Source of the DNA: Flammula alnicola
Taxonomy: Eukaryota; Basidiomycota; Agaricomycetes; Agaricales; Strophariaceae
Direction of reading: 5' to 3'
Assembly: GCA_015499995.1 (NCBI GenBank)
Contig: JADNRV010000010.1
Coordinates: forward strand, 372,001-436,000
Length of the DNA stretch: 64,000 bases
Program-made: the position numbers and the translations under genes
Shown: positions 23,609 through 36,396 of the stretch, one piece after another
Layout: each line of letters opens with the position of its first letter
Numbering within the stretch: the first letter of the stretch is position 1
The notes under the pieces: model-generated
Databases searched by the model: none
The model's input: only the letters and a program-made list of their open reading frames with translations
Told to the model about the DNA's origin: nothing

Positions 23609-25055
23609 TTACCGTCTCCTCTGGAGACGCTGCTTTTCCACAGCCTGTCGGCGGGCTTCCTGCACCTTTGCGGCGAGGCTCTCTCTACCGTAGTTCCTGG
23701 CGTAACGAACAGTCTCCATCATGGTAGGAAGTTTTCCTTGAGTATCTGGTGGTGGAACGGGAATATCGAGGGCACGGCGAACTGAAGGGATTCGCAAGGC
23801 GATTGACTGCAACATCGTGAGACTTGCCGTGGTCAAGAGTGACACTGTGAGAGCCTGGGATATACACATAACTCAGAGGGTGAAATTTCAGGGCGTATGG
23901 ATAGACTTACTGAAGGGAAGCTTGCCATCAAGTAAATTCCTCCAAGTGAAAATACACGCAATATATTCATGACGTGTCCCATGCCTGGTCTTTCTGTTGT
24001 ATTGATATCCCTTATTCCGATCTGTTAAATCTCAGTCAGCTGTCGTCCATAGTATACACGAAAGGGCGTACCATTATCTGGGCGTTGACAACAGCACACA
24101 GGAGCGCTGGCAAAACGTATGTCGGATCCCCCGCCGTCAAGTCGGGAATGAGGCTAAACCCGCTATCCTTCAATTGGTCGAGAGGGAGTGTACCCAGTTT
24201 TTGAACTCCAAAGAACATGCCGAGGGTAATGGGCATCTGGATGAGCGAAACAAGACCTAAAGCTGGATTGATGTTGTGTTTCTTGTTGAAGGCTTTCATC
24301 GCCAGCGAGGCCTTTTGGATTTCGAGTGGATTCCTTGTCGCGCTCGCCGCCGTTAGCCTTTCCCTCATCGCCAGGAATTCTGCTTGGTGGGGCTGCATTC
24401 GGGCAGATTGCCGCAACCCTACGATAGCAAGGGGTACGCAACATAACCTCCAGAACGCAGTTCCAGCGACGATTGTCCAAAACCAGGGAAGACCGGTGGA
24501 GACGTTTATGAGTTCTAAGGACCAACGAACGAGGCCTGCTGGTGACCATCCTGCAAGACCCATAGCAGCCAGGTCTCCGTACTGAAGTGCAGCTGGGATG
24601 TGCTCGAGAACTGCGTCGGCAAAGCCGGAGACGGCCTCAGACGATACGTCCGCAACTGAATCGGACTCCGCTATGCCAGTCACGTCGGGAATAGAGGATG
24701 AGGCATCGACACCTGCAGCGGCTGTTTCTTCGGTAGGACTTGTAGCCTCGGGTGTCTTAGGCGCTGACGACCTGTTGAAGAGTGACAAGTTTCGGTATCC
24801 TGAGGGTGCCCGAGGGGAAGACACTATGCGACTAGAGCCTGACTTCTTCTTGACATTAGTACAGCAGTACAAACAACTCGAAAAATCTTACCAGTAATAA
24901 AGAGGAAAACAACCGTGCATTAGAACGGTTACTTATTGAACTGTATATTTTTTTTTTCAATACAACATATGACAAGAAGCACTGAATACGCACCTCGAAG
25001 ACAGCCTCAAAGCGCCATGCCGCATACCAAGTCCTACGGAGCTGGCGAAAGCCAT
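23609..25055 (-). CDS. OXA1: Mitochondrial inner-membrane insertase OXA1 (YidC/Oxa1 family)
   Basis: Inserts mitochondrially made and some imported proteins into the inner membrane. Four exons join: a short one from MAFASSVGLGMRHG at 25055, which has the Arg/Ser/Ala make-up of a mitochondrial presequence; a long one with the core LELINVSTGLPWFWTIVAGT, RLCCVPLAIVGLRQSARM, NPALGLVSLIQMPITLGMFF and the Leu/Pro-rich loop up to DPTYVLPALLCAVVNAQIM; a small exon (IGIRDINTTERPGMGHVMN to GIYLMASFPS); and a last exon ALTVSLLTTASLTMLQSIAL. The C-terminal Lys/Arg-rich helix ending in RRR at 23609 matches the ribosome-binding tail of OXA1. About 410 residues, a normal length. Family neighbours such as COX18 are shorter and lack this tail. 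Confidence 0.92.
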
Positions 25056-25289
25056 TTTGCCTGCCTGTCCTTGCAGTCAGCAGAAGTGAAGTCGAGTTGA
25101 CTGTTGAAAGGGTCAGAGAACGATTTTTTTCGGAATCGTAGCGCGTTCTCACGTGCACAACCGGCCCGAAAAAGTTAAATAATTACTCCCGCCAAATGTC
25201 TGCGTTTCGTTCTTTCCTCCACCGCACCACCACTCGAGAAGATCCGCAGGCTGTTTAACGATTCGATATCGCCTGGAGGATACCATATA
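25056..25289. promoter_or_regulatory. Short bidirectional promoter, OXA1 / DUF202-like gene
   Basis: Only 234 bp separate the two divergent start codons, so the genes probably share promoter elements. A small in-frame ATG-stop frame (codons MSAFRSFLHRTTTRE, at 25197) lies upstream of the DUF202-like start and could act as an upstream ORF. Confidence 0.6.
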
Positions 25290-26064
25290 ATGAGTACCGC
25301 ACGTCTACCACGGCGTACATATAGGTGAGTTTCACAGCCGCAGAAAAAGTCTGGCATGACTGACGTCTTTACCTTTCGCTGGTTTCTCGAATGTTCAGGG
25401 GGCACCGTCCAAAATCATTTGTAGCTTCTGATGTCAATGAGCTTGTGGAGATACGGGCACGACAGCGAACGTTTTATGGGGCCTACAGCCGTACGGGTCT
25501 AGGATCCTTGGGATATTCGTTGACCATCCTGCGGTTGTTCGAACCAGATTTTCGTAGAAGTGAGTAATACGACTCGTTTATGCCTTCAAATTGAATACAT
25601 TTTTACCAAAAAAACTATCGTCTCGGGGATATACGACGCTGAAAAAACATTGGGCATATCCTGATTGACATGACCCTCCCCAGAGTCGACGCGATGACAT
25701 TCTCTTGCATCTTCTAATCCGGAGCAAACCACTAATCCCTCTATTTCTAGTCGGACTTCTCTTCGCAATTCTGGGAGTCCTTTTGTTCATCGTGGCGTTC
25801 TTCCGGTCTCGACATTCCAGACACGACTTCGCCGATCGGCATAAAGAAGCACACAGTGTTGATCCAGGCATCAAAACCGTAGGACAGGAGGGTAGTCGTG
25901 TATTCGGTCGACCTTTCGTCACAGCTGGGTGGGTTATCGTGCAGGTCACAATTGTCGTCGCTGCAGTGGAGCTTGCCCTTCTGGCACTCATCATCCGACA
26001 TCATGTCTCCGTATGTCCGCCATTTTCTATAATTGTCCCATATATCCTGAACCTCTGCCCTTGA
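25290..26064 (+). CDS. DUF202-like small membrane protein
   Basis: Three exons (25290-25324, 25399-25559, 25751 on) give about 165 residues. The middle exon starts with the family core ELVEIRARQRTFYGAYSRTG followed by a membrane segment (LGSLGYSLTILRLF). The last exon adds two more (LLFAILGVLLFIVAFF and GWVIVQVTIVVAAVELALLAL). This arrangement, an Arg-rich cytosolic stretch then three helices, is that of DUF202 / YidH-like proteins, a fold shared with the yeast VTC1 membrane module. The exact function is unknown. The C-terminus is uncertain: the frame closes at 26064 but a donor (gtatgt) just after LIIRHHVS could end the exon earlier. Confidence 0.75.
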
Positions 26065-28159
26065 AGACTTAACGGCCATGCTTTATGAACCGTTTTTTCA
26101 AGCTCTCCCGTATGCTTTATCTTTCTGCTATATCCAACACCGTGTAAATACCCCAGCAGTTCAAATTTCTCCTTGCTGATTCTGTAAATCCTTAACCGCC
26201 GCTTTGAAAAGCATTTCTCAGGTCTCCAACTTCAGGTTCATAACAAAGATGCTGCATCGTATGTTCCCCATTGAGATGCTTTCTCGATCCAAATACCATT
26301 CGGCCTAACGTGTTACGGTATCATCTCCTGACAAGGATCACATAGGGCAATCTCCGTCCCAAACATTGCAACCGATCCAAGCCCACACTCTGCGCATGTG
26401 CATCTGACAGATGACGCCAATATCGCAGGCCTGCACCCTGGCGATGTCAAGCTGGGAGAGGACGCAACGGTGCGAAACTGGCGTCTCCGGACCCATGTTT
26501 GTGATTCTTAACAAAGTTATGAATTCGAAAGCGTTGAATTGGGATTTGGCTTCCCCCATATATCTATCGTCTTGAAGTGGAGAGGCTAACGCCGGCTTCT
26601 TTGTTTTAAAACAGGAATTATCGTCATTCGTACAAGGATTTGGCCAACGCCCAGGAAACTGGTCCACTCCATCACGATTTATTCGCGACGATGTGGGACT
26701 CCCGATTTCCGAATTCTGCGTACGACGATCCATAATGTGTGGCGACGATCGTCCCTGTTACGACTTTAATCGATGGAGGCGATTAGCGAAGCAAAATTCA
26801 AATCCACTGTAACCGGAGGCGTGGTGCGCACAGAGGCATACATAATGATGAGCTTGGCACGGTATCCCCGATAATCCGCGATCCGTGCAGACATCAGGAA
26901 ATTACAATCAGCGTTCTGCTGGTCAGATTACTTTGAATACAGGCTCGTATAGGTTTTTCGTATCGGATGCCTTCAGGTTTCATTCTGTGATCACACTTTC
27001 AGTCGTTGAGGGCAACGTGAAGCTAGGACTCCGAGGAGTGCTCCCGGTGCACCAGATTGCAATAGTATTGATAAACTTCCAGTTCCTTCAATAGTCCGCC
27101 GACGGTGTCTACTGATACGCCTAGACCGCATACTTTTCTCACTCACGACTTTCACACTCAAACCAAGATGGAACGTCTTGATTCTTTCTCGAAAGAAAGG
27201 AATCTCCCAATTTCATAAACCTATGTACAGTAAGTAAAAAATTTACGATGACAGCATGCCCAATTTGTTCATTCGTTATATTAGCCGACACCAACATGGC
27301 AAAGCAGGGTTGCATTGCTGAAGAATTTGTACATTATCCATGGGTTCCCATATTGCTACAGCGGAGATTAATTCATACATGGTCGGGTAAAGGAATAGAC
27401 TAGAGGGAGAACTAACTGCTTGCTTAAGAGTGGCGCTCAAAAATCTGCACACTGTAGCGATTTGCGGGAATTAACAAAGGTATTTTGACATGGCCATGGT
27501 CTAGGCCAGCTGATATCGAGCTACGCACTTACATACTTTGAACACACTGTTGAATAGCAGTTGCGTCTAGACCCACGGAGTCATGTATCTTAAGCTTCGC
27601 GTTCTGTGAAATCACAACATTTTCAACCCCCCATCATCGCGCTTAATTTGGCGCCGTTAGCGTCCTTACGAAATACTCCATTAATGCGATTGGAGGAGCC
27701 TTCAAGAGTGATTAGCAAGTATTCCATGAGGGGAGTACCTATTCAAATATTCATCCTTTGCATTTGTCACTTGTCCCTTTTATCCCATGGAGGACTAGTT
27801 CATCTAATTGTACAGTAGGAGGCTTAATTAATAATTTGCGGCGTTTACTATAAAGTACATCCAATACATATAGTAGATACTAAAATAACACCCACATTTT
27901 CTCTTCGCGGGTACATTGAATGGACAATACAATGCAGAAGCATTTGCTTAGGTGGCTGCTTCGTTCTACGCAGATGATCACAACTGCTCCACCCATTGTG
28001 GCGCCTTGTCCAAACAGTAATGGTACGACGAAACGAAAGCTTGTATTTAGTTCCCGTCAGTCAGTAGATAACTTCCTTGTTTGCTCGGCCAAAGCGAAAG
28101 CATAGGGGTTCCCTAGAAATCTTGATCGGCCTTTCAGACATCTCTATATCAGAAGAAAT
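26065..28159. other. Intergenic region, no gene supported
   Basis: About 2.1 kb, AT-rich towards 28 kb. The largest frame is 131 codons on the minus strand (26338-26733). It has no recognisable motif or partner exon, and I do not call it a gene. Confidence 0.4.
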
Positions 28160-29938
28160 CTAACACGTACTGCTTCCCCACTCTGCCGGCCTTGCCTCGG
28201 ACATCCGGTGCCCGCCTATTGGAGAGAAGGGTTCCGGGCCTGGTGACTTGCTTAGAGGAGTGGATGAGGTATCCACCTCCATGGCATGGCTTGCAGAAAA
28301 ATCTGGCGTCGGGAAAGCTGGCCCTGTTGGTGTAGGAACGACTGATGCCAATGTTGGGGATGTGCTAGGACTGGTGACGATGTCATAGCTAGGCGGGGGA
28401 GGGTTCTGAGCAGCATAACTCTCGAAAGTTGCCCGTCTGAAGTTAGCTAATTCACTCCGACAGTTGTCCAGTGTCTCAGCAGCCCGCATGAGTTGTGAAC
28501 CAGCTGCATCTGCCCTGCGCCGCGCCGCGTCTCTCTCGCCTTTCAACTAGTAGTGTCAGGGTTAAGCTGCCTACACATATGCGTAACAATAAGAGAATTT
28601 TGTACGCACTCTTTGATTCGCCAAAAGAACTTGTGCAGCAGATTGCTTGATCTTGTCTGGGAAACCAAATGTCAGTCTGGGAGCAACCTAGATGTGGAAT
28701 ATCAATATTACTGTGAAAGGCCATATCTGTGAAGATATTATCAAAGAAAACATCGCTCACGATGGATCTAGAAACGAATCTTCAGACCTTATAGGAAAGG
28801 GAAGAGGGCGACGACTAACCCTTGAGCTATATTAACTCGCCCTACTGGTTGCACAGCAGGTGATATTCGCCTAGCTTGGTCTACCAGCATTTCAACCTGT
28901 GAGGCGTTGACTTGAGCGTCCCTCAGAGCATTTCGTTCCATCATATCGGCCATACTAGCCAGAGATCAGCTGTTGGGTATTCGGAAGTTGCGGGCAATAC
29001 ATACGTTCCGCCACCCCACATATCTGTAGCGAATTAGCTTGGAAGACATCATCAGAAATCGAAATGTATGCACCATAACGTGAATATCCCAAGGCCTCTT
29101 GCATACTCTGCTGACAGGTGTCCATTGCCTTCACCGCCCTCGCCAGAAGCTCGGCCGCCCGACTTTCAGCATTGACGCTTTCTAGAATCTGCTCGTGGCG
29201 TTTGTTTGCGGCGTTGAGGTCATACTCTAGTCTGTCATCTTCAGGGAAAGCTGAAAGGCAATGACGAGATGGTCCGAACCGTTCAGCCTAGTTCCAATAT
29301 ATGAAGGATCAAACAGGGTCTCCTGCCCACTCACCCTCTGAGGGACCATCAAATACTCGCCCATACAGAGCGTGAAGCTCGACTTGACTTGATTCGTAAA
29401 GCGTTCCTTTTTGCATTAGATCCGCCATCTACAGAGAGAGAGAATTGGAGCTTGATTGAGGCGATGTTCAGCGAGGCGATTTGTCTGCGAATTATACTTA
29501 CAACTCGCTTCGCTTCGTCGAGAAGTTGCTGGATAACGGCTTGATTATCTCTCTCCGTCATCTCTCGTTCCAAAGCTTCTACGTATTCTCTTGGAAGTGA
29601 TTTAGTTAATTTCCAGAGTGACGAGCGAGTGAGACATCGAATAATCACCTCTCTTCCTTGCTCTCTCGAGCCTCGTATTTCTCCTTCTTTCCCAACAATT
29701 TGTGAGCAAACCTCCGACTGGTCGAGTCTCGCAGCGCTTCATGCTCCTTCCTCTCCTTCTTTGTCTTCTCCGCGAGTTGGACGACCCTCTTTTGACTCGC
29801 CGCCAACTGAATCTCTAGGTCTTTAATGTAGCTGGCCTGATGCTTCTTGGCAGAAGGCACATATTCGAGCTCGGCGATGGTGTTTAGGAGTTGTGTGTGA
29901 TAGCCAGCATTCGCTACAATAGCTTCTTGAGCGTCCAT
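28160..29938 (-). CDS. Coiled-coil protein of unknown function
   Basis: Several short exons join on the minus strand from MDAQEAIVANAGYH at 29938 to PAEWGSSTC at 28160. Most of the protein is helical and charged: YIKDLEIQLAASQKRVVQL, then ERKEHEALRDSTSRR, EALEREMTERDNQAVIQQL, AANKRHEQILESVNAES and GERDAARRRADAAGSQL, all with heptad-like spacing. This is followed by a Pro/Ser/Thr-rich tail (PPPPSYDIVTSPSTSPT). Seven or eight exons are needed and some boundaries are approximate. There is no enzyme motif, signal peptide or membrane segment. A structural or scaffold role is an inference from composition only. Confidence 0.65.
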
Positions 29939-30399
29939 ATCAGCGTAGTACAGATTCCTGCGGAAACTGGAACCAAGTCGAAACTGTTATATGGCTCCCG
30001 GCCAGACGCACTGGTCCATATGACAAGTGTGAGTGCACAGCAGTTATCTATTGTCATTTTTGCAGGTGCATGTCTCATTGGCCTGGAGCTGTGCTCGAAA
30101 AGGGGAGGCTGTGCTCGGTTTGACGTGACTGAAGTGTCCGAAAGATTCACAGCCAGGAATGCCTGTTAATATTTAGGAGGGCTGGGCAACCTGGAATACG
30201 AATGGGCAAAGAGAACTTGAAGAGGATAGCCTTTACCAATTTATAAGATTTTATATGACTAGGGTTACAAATTTTGGCAGATGAGTACCAGATACAAGGA
30301 GATACGAAAACTGTGAGTAATATACTACAAAAGACAAAAGCCGTACTTATACAGAGATAGAGCACTGTTTCTGGACGAAATTAGGAGTAGAGAAGACAA
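29939..30399. other. Intergenic region
   Basis: 460 bp with no gene seen. It holds the promoter of the coiled-coil gene and the 3' end of the first F-box gene. Confidence 0.5.
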
Positions 30400-32355
30400 T
30401 CACCGCCTGCGACTCATGACAAAACAGCCTTCATAACCTGGAACTTCAGCTGGACTCAAAGTATCTCTCCAACGTCCAGCAAAATTCCCATTGGCATTGC
30501 CAACAAGATAACCTCGATAAAGCCATTTTCCTCTGTCGCCATCAACCTGCACGAAAATGTTAGTAAGGTGAGTTTGAGATTTCTTCATAAAGCGACCCAC
30601 GTAATCCTTGGAAAGACTGATGAAGCCATCGCAAGGCCGTACTCGACCAACGAGGTTAAACTGGCCCCACGCCGAATGACCCTACAGAGAGATAAGGATG
30701 GCGACACTGCGTCCAATGGAAAAGAACTCACCTCTCCGGTAATGATAATATCCTTTACGCTTGCTTCGTTCTGTTCCTCGTCTCGCTTGACAGATGTCCT
30801 CATGTATCGGTAGACCTGACCAGTAACCGAGTCCTGAACGGTGAGTCCTGAACGGTTCTCCATTATTTGCGTCCCCGTCGGGAAGTAGGAGCGTAGAGGG
30901 TCGCCGGCACGTAAAGGAATAATGTTGTCTACCTCCATATCAATGCCTGAGTCTGAATCCGTTGGATCCGTCACGAGGTGGTGTTCACGGAGTTTCCATG
31001 TTTGCTGATGCCGTCCGACCACACACTTTTGGATGATGGGCGGAGGAGCACCTGCAAGCAAAGCGGCATAGGCCGTGAATTCGGTGTACTGATCTCATTA
31101 ATCAGTGACAATGCTGGCGCACGAAGCGGGGATATCTTACCGTGAAAAATCCTTCCCACACTCCTTCGATGCTGTGACGAAATGGGCGAGGTGAAATGTG
31201 TTGTAGGATAATTTTAAACTTGACGAACCTGCCGGGTCTGAAACAATCACTGAGATTTTTCGTTGGCTTCGTGAAACATCGGCCCCATTCAGAATCCCAT
31301 TCTTGAAAAGGATGCTCAGGTAAAGGAGCATCAGAAGGCGGCAAAGGTATTGAACGGTTCTTATTGACCAATGCGAGAAATGAAAGGATCGCGGGGGTAG
31401 CCAACGATGGCGGATTGAGATTTAATGCTTCTGAGTAAAGCATGGTATACACCGATGCCCGGTGATTAAGCACAGGCTCAAACTCAGTCCATGGACTCGT
31501 GGTCAAGTTGTACTGCACGACTAAATCAATGAGACCGTTGGATGAGACGGAAAAAATTCGCACTATATGGGCTCCAAGTGCCATGGCTTTAAGGATGCTC
31601 AATGGAGACTCTACCCCGTCATTGTTGAGGGAACTGTAATCATCTGTGCTATTCGTCAATCCAAGGTTGAGAACTCGACCCTCTAACTGACCGGAATTCA
31701 ACAAGAACCAGAATATCCACATCCCCAGCGCAGCCTCTATGCAATTGATTGGCCATTGACCTGTACGTATGTTGTATATCGCTAGAGAAGCGCCATGGGG
31801 GTCGAACCAAAATTCCCGGATCCACAGCTTCATCTGCCCATACTCCACAAGCTGCTGCTTGTTCTTCCCTTCATTCTCCAGCAAAAGAATGTATGCCGTA
31901 AAGAGCACATCGTGTACCGTTATCTTGTGATCGGCGCCGTCTGCATGTCGTGCGTGCGTCGTGGAATCCAGCCGAGAGCGAAGTCGCTGGAGCACCATAC
32001 ATCTTCTTCGCAGCTCATCAGCCAGCGCCCATGATGTTAAACGATCCTCTCCAAAACGTGCCAGAGGCGCTGCAGTATCGAACTTGTGGGAGAATATTCG
32101 TGCATAAAGATGGTGATTGGTAGAAATGGATAGACTTTCATGCACACGCCGATTGCTTAATAGAAGCGGTATGAGGGCAGAAGGCGGTCCGAGGAAAGTA
32201 TCTGTAGCGGCAAAATAAGCTATATGCTCGAGCACCTCCTGGGGCACAGTGTTTAGTGACAGTGGTCCATTCATGAAGAACGCTGGAGATGGTTTGATGT
32301 TGAGAGGCTCTCGGCTCTCTCCTTTCTGATTCGCCCGAACTTTTGTCACCGGCAA
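30400..32355 (-). CDS. F-box protein, paralogue A
   Basis: F-box proteins bring substrates to SCF ubiquitin ligases. The first exon, from MPVTKVRANQ at 32355, contains the F-box core LNTVPQEVLEHIAYFAA with LLLSNRRVHESLS after it. A long middle region follows, ending in PFRHSIEGVWEGFFT at an intron. Two further exons carry the C-terminal beta-rich part: DIIITGE, then GHSAWGQFNLVGRVRPCDGF, and WLYRGYLVGN, FAGRWRDT and PGYEGCFVM, stop at 30400. The same three landmarks (WEG before an intron, a TG[EK] or LGE exon end, then GRVR...DG and G.W...G) recur in paralogues B and D, so these genes share one architecture. The start could also be the later Met in AFFMNGPLSLNTV. Confidence 0.85.
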
Positions 32356-32696
32356 TCCGGGTTCACAATTCCCGACAAGGAAACATCCATTCTATATGGC
32401 ACCCAATAGGTGTAACGTGTACAACGACTGTTGAGTGAGGGTTGAGTGAGGGGAAATATAAATATACAAAGCGGACGGGATGCAAAGCGGAAGGAAATGG
32501 CTGGGTCTATCAAAAATCTAACCAAGTCCCTCTAGTTCCCTCTTAGTCGATAGCAAATGGAGGGAAACGTACAGAGAACATCAAGTGGCGAGAGGAAGGG
32601 ACGTCTATCTTACTAAGTATGACCATGTTGAAGGCAGGAAAGCCGCGGAACAAAAGTCTATGCAACGACAACGAGGATGATCCAAGCTGAGAGTTT
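32356..32696. other. Intergenic region between F-box genes A and B
   Basis: 341 bp, the promoter of gene A and the 3' end of gene B. A doubled word gttgagtgagg occurs near 32433. Nothing else is seen. Confidence 0.5.
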
Positions 32697-34787
32697 TCAA
32701 CTAAATTTGTAGGAACGGCTGGGGCCAGTGTGATTCTTGCTCAAGCTGAATACACCTTCATAATGCGGTCCTGGGTCGCTGTTTCTCGGACGTGCTAGCC
32801 TGCCGACGAGATTTTGAGAGGAAGTGACTAAAATTGAAATGTTAGGCAAGAAGAACAAAAAGTAACTGAAGAAGATCCCACCATAACCCCGAAGCACCTG
32901 CCTCTGCGAGTGTTCTGTATCAAGCTGCGCGGAAGAAATACACTTAAGATCAGCAGGCTGTCTAACCTCAGAAAGAGAGAGACAACGTGGCGATAACGTA
33001 CAGGGGAGTACCGTGTCAGGACCACGAGCCCATCATGCAGACGAACACGTCCGAGGATCTGTGGAGCTCCACCCCATGCAGCAACATATTGATCGTCTGT
33101 CTATTGTCAAGATTCAGCAAGCCGACCTGATGATGACAAGCACTGGGTTTGACAAACTTTGCCAGTGATGATCACATCTGTGATTTGCTTTTGTCCGCGA
33201 AGATTCGTGTGTCCATGACGGAATGTTTCGTACTGGGTACTGAAAGTACCCTTCCCGTCGAAGAATTGCATGCCGTCCTAAAATTAAGACAGCGTAGTTA
33301 GAAACCCTATCTGGCATTAGGCGTATGGCATTCCACTTACGTCGGTTTCTATGGTTTGCAGGTCGGTGGGCAACCACGCGTTCGTGATGCCGTTTTCTGG
33401 GTCATCGCGGGGAACAGCCGAATTTTCATCGTAACAGAAATGCTCCTCTATGGTCAGGTACACTGCTTTGCGGTATTGTAGATCAGAGCCGTTTGGCATT
33501 GTCTTCCCGGACGGCAAACCAGCGTACAACGGATACTATAAGGCGGCATATTCAAACACCTTGGCTGACGAAATCCAATCAAAAAAACATACCATCGAAG
33601 AACCCTGCCATTGTCCACTCAGGGTCCCAAGTTTATAAAGCGACGGTTGACAGATAATGATGTCCGGCGACGTTGTCCTCGCCGAGGATTGAATTCCTAC
33701 GTCGATGCCGGGAAAATCGGCGAAGCGTGTACGACAATGATGATAGAAATGCTTGATGTCGTCGACGCAGGCGCCCATCCGTCCACTTTGGTTCGCCTCC
33801 TCGCGAGTCTCGCAGGTCACATGCGGCGGAATCTTGAAGACTGTCAAGCTCTCCGTGCGCGCGAAGTATAACAGAGTAGCAAAAATGGCGGCGGACGGTG
33901 CGCGAGCCTTCCGCTTGACTGTTCCGAAGTATGCGATCTCTTGAGGAGGAAATACCGAGGTAGGATACCCTTCATCGTTGGTTTTTGTCGACGGCGAAGG
34001 AGGTTGGAACGTGCTGCCATAACTAAATGCGGATTCTGGAGTATGGAAGATGGAATACTGCGCATAATTCTTGGTCCAGGAAAAATGAAAACCATGAGGT
34101 AAGAAAACGTACACGAAACGCGGCGAACACGATTGGCCTAAGGAGGCGCATCATCTCCTTACAAACATCTGGATGCTCGTAACTCATCACCCCTACGTCA
34201 TGTTTCAGGCTCACATACGATTTACAAAGCCAGGTACACTTACTTTGTGACGCCAACGTCCAAGAGAGAGCAATGGCTAGCGACTTTTGCTCGTTCAGAA
34301 CCGGCCATCCATCATTATCCGAAGCGCCTTCATACAATCGATGGCGTAAGTAGCGATCGAGGAAAGATGGGAGACCCGCGCGAAGCAGTTGCTTGACATT
34401 TTTCTGACTGGTGTCAGAATCCTCGACCATGAGGTAGGCGATCCATAATGCGTCGGTGAGGTCAGGATGGTCGAGCGAGCGACTCTTGAAGATCTGGATG
34501 GCGCGAAATCGGCGGCGCATCTCATGAGGAGCGTGCTCTCGCACCACCGCCGAACCGAGACGGTAGACAGGCCCAAGGATGTCAAATTTTTGCGCGAAAA
34601 TAACATGGTATAGCTCGCCAGCATTTTTGGGTGAGAGCGAGATGTTGAAGGTACGGCAGGTCAACAAGCAGTTATAGAGTTCTTTTGGAGGACCAAGAGG
34701 GGAGCCCAAAGTGGCAAAGTGAGCGATTTTTTGCAAAACCTCGGCGGGAATGTCGACAATAGAGGTAGCCATGGTGGAAAACCCCAA
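32697..34787 (-). CDS. F-box protein, paralogue B
   Basis: Same orientation as paralogue A, directly upstream of it. The F-box is IVDIPAEVLQKIAHFATLG with LLTCRTFNISLS. The ATG at 34772 (gccaccatggc-like context) is as likely as the one at 34787. Further exons give NYAQYSIFHTPESAF to KLGTLSGQWQGSSM (the WEG-like point before an intron), an exon with AGLPSGKTMPNGSDLQYRK, then HTNLRGQKQITDVIITGK, AAWGGAPQILGRVRLHDGL and finally NLVGRLARP with HYEGVFSLSKN. The order and intron positions match A and D. Roughly 550 residues. The substrate is unknown. Confidence 0.8.
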
Positions 34788-34895
34788 GAGCAGGAGTATA
34801 GTAACGAGCTTGCTGCCATTAGTCGTCGTCTTTTTAAGTACTTGCCTGCTTGACTAGATTTCGAATGCCGACCTCCCATGTGGTTTTAACGGCGT

Positions 34896-36297
34896 TCATT
34901 TACGAGTTAGTTCCCACGTACCTTTCATAGATGAGGGGATTTCGAGCGGAGTACTCACCAAACGAATTTCGATCTGCGTGGCCCGGCGTCCCTTGTTGAA
35001 GACGGTGATGTTGAACGGGCTTTCGTGCATTGATTCCCAGCTGGGCGGTGGTTCTCGGGGATATGTCTCCATTGAAGAGCCAATCAGCGGGGAACGCACT
35101 TTTTGCGACCCTGATCCGATCTAGATGCTGCCAAAAATAATCCATGAAGCCGATCGCGGGACGGCCTCAAGTGACATACATACTGATCGCTTGACAAATA
35201 CGACAGCCAGAAACGTCGACGATATTTTCGCCGCATCTGAGAGTCCAAATGATCACGGAGACTTGCTTTCATCACAACATGAGGGGGCATTTGAAGTACG
35301 ATGCGTACCACTTGGCTGTGTGTGGGAACCACTCATCCGTTTGACGAGTGGAATAATTCTATGAAGGAGCCTGAGTCAGGAGGGCATCTGATTGAAAGCC
35401 AGCGGCTGATCTGCTAAGAGATTCCTGAACGCCTTTGTCTCGAACGGGCTGAAATGTACAGGGATTCCGATTATCGAGGGCCTGGAGACGGAGAAAGCGA
35501 CTATCAAACACGGAGATGAACAAAGCTGCCTGCACTTCGGGTCCCACAAATATATCTTGAGCAACATCCTTGAAAGGACAGCTTCAACGCCGTACGAACG
35601 TTCTGCATCATCATCCAAGAGCATCAGAAAGGTGCCCGCGAGTGCGGGATGGGCCGTGGTTACGAAATGTAAATGGCAGATCCAGCTGAACAGATATAAC
35701 GGCATGAAGTCACTTACCAAACTTTCAAAGACCTGAACAAAAGGGAAGGAAGAAACGAGAGATTGTTGATGCCGTGAAACGAAAAAAAGATTGATTGGCG
35801 TGTGCCAGAAGTCATTCACATCTGCGCGGTTCCAGAGCTTCACTGAGTTAACCATATGTCCGAATCATCCTCCTGCCAACACACGCGCTTGGCTTCGATG
35901 GATTTCCTTCCCGAGGTTCTACATGAACCGTTCTTGCAAGATACTCCACGGCAACATTTGCAAGTTGCTTCCATTTTTCCATCAGAGGTGTGAGGTTATT
36001 CTGGCTGGTCCACTCGCCGTTAAGAAGCACCAGAGGAGAATGACAGAACTGTAACTGTAATCCACGTCCGCCTGAGTGTTCAACGGGGTGAGTTTGAAAG
36101 ACCTCTGGCGCGCACAGAGCATCGGAATGAGAGCGTTCGGATGTCGCTTGACCCATGGAACAGAAGCAGCATTGTCGAAAACACGCATTAGGAACGAGGT
36201 ACGAGCAATAACGGAAGACAACGGAAGACTTCATTGTTTCCGCCAAACCTAGTTCAGGGAAGGGATGAATGAGCGGAGCTTGGAATTCGTGCGGCAC
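34896..36297 (-). pseudogene. Coding-like segments, possibly a decayed member of the F-box cluster
   Basis: The minus strand holds several stretches that look like exons: LMLLDDDAERSYGVEAVLS near 35600, an exon beginning after a good acceptor (ctgtcctttcaag) with DVAQDIFVGPEVQAALFISV, and SPFNITVFNKGRRATQIEI near 35000. The first resembles the Leu-rich stretch after the F-box in paralogues A and D. I find no clear F-box and could not join the pieces into one frame. Either this is a broken paralogue or a different gene I do not recognise. Confidence 0.3.
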
Positions 36298-36316
36298 ATG
36301 CCGTGGATGGAATTAG

Positions 36317-36396
36317 CCGTCTCCCATACACTGTCTTCCATACGCACACTGTCTCCCATACGCTGTCTCCCATACGCACACCGTCTCCCATACGCA
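36317..36396 (+). repeat. Short tandem repeat, unit gtctcccatacgc(acac)
   Basis: Five successive copies of a 14-18 bp unit, alternating with and without an acac extension. The array lies upstream of the decayed coding-like segments. Confidence 0.85.

Noticed and set aside
26338..26733. 131-codon minus-strand frame
   Set aside because: No motif, no partner exon, no conserved composition; kept as intergenic.
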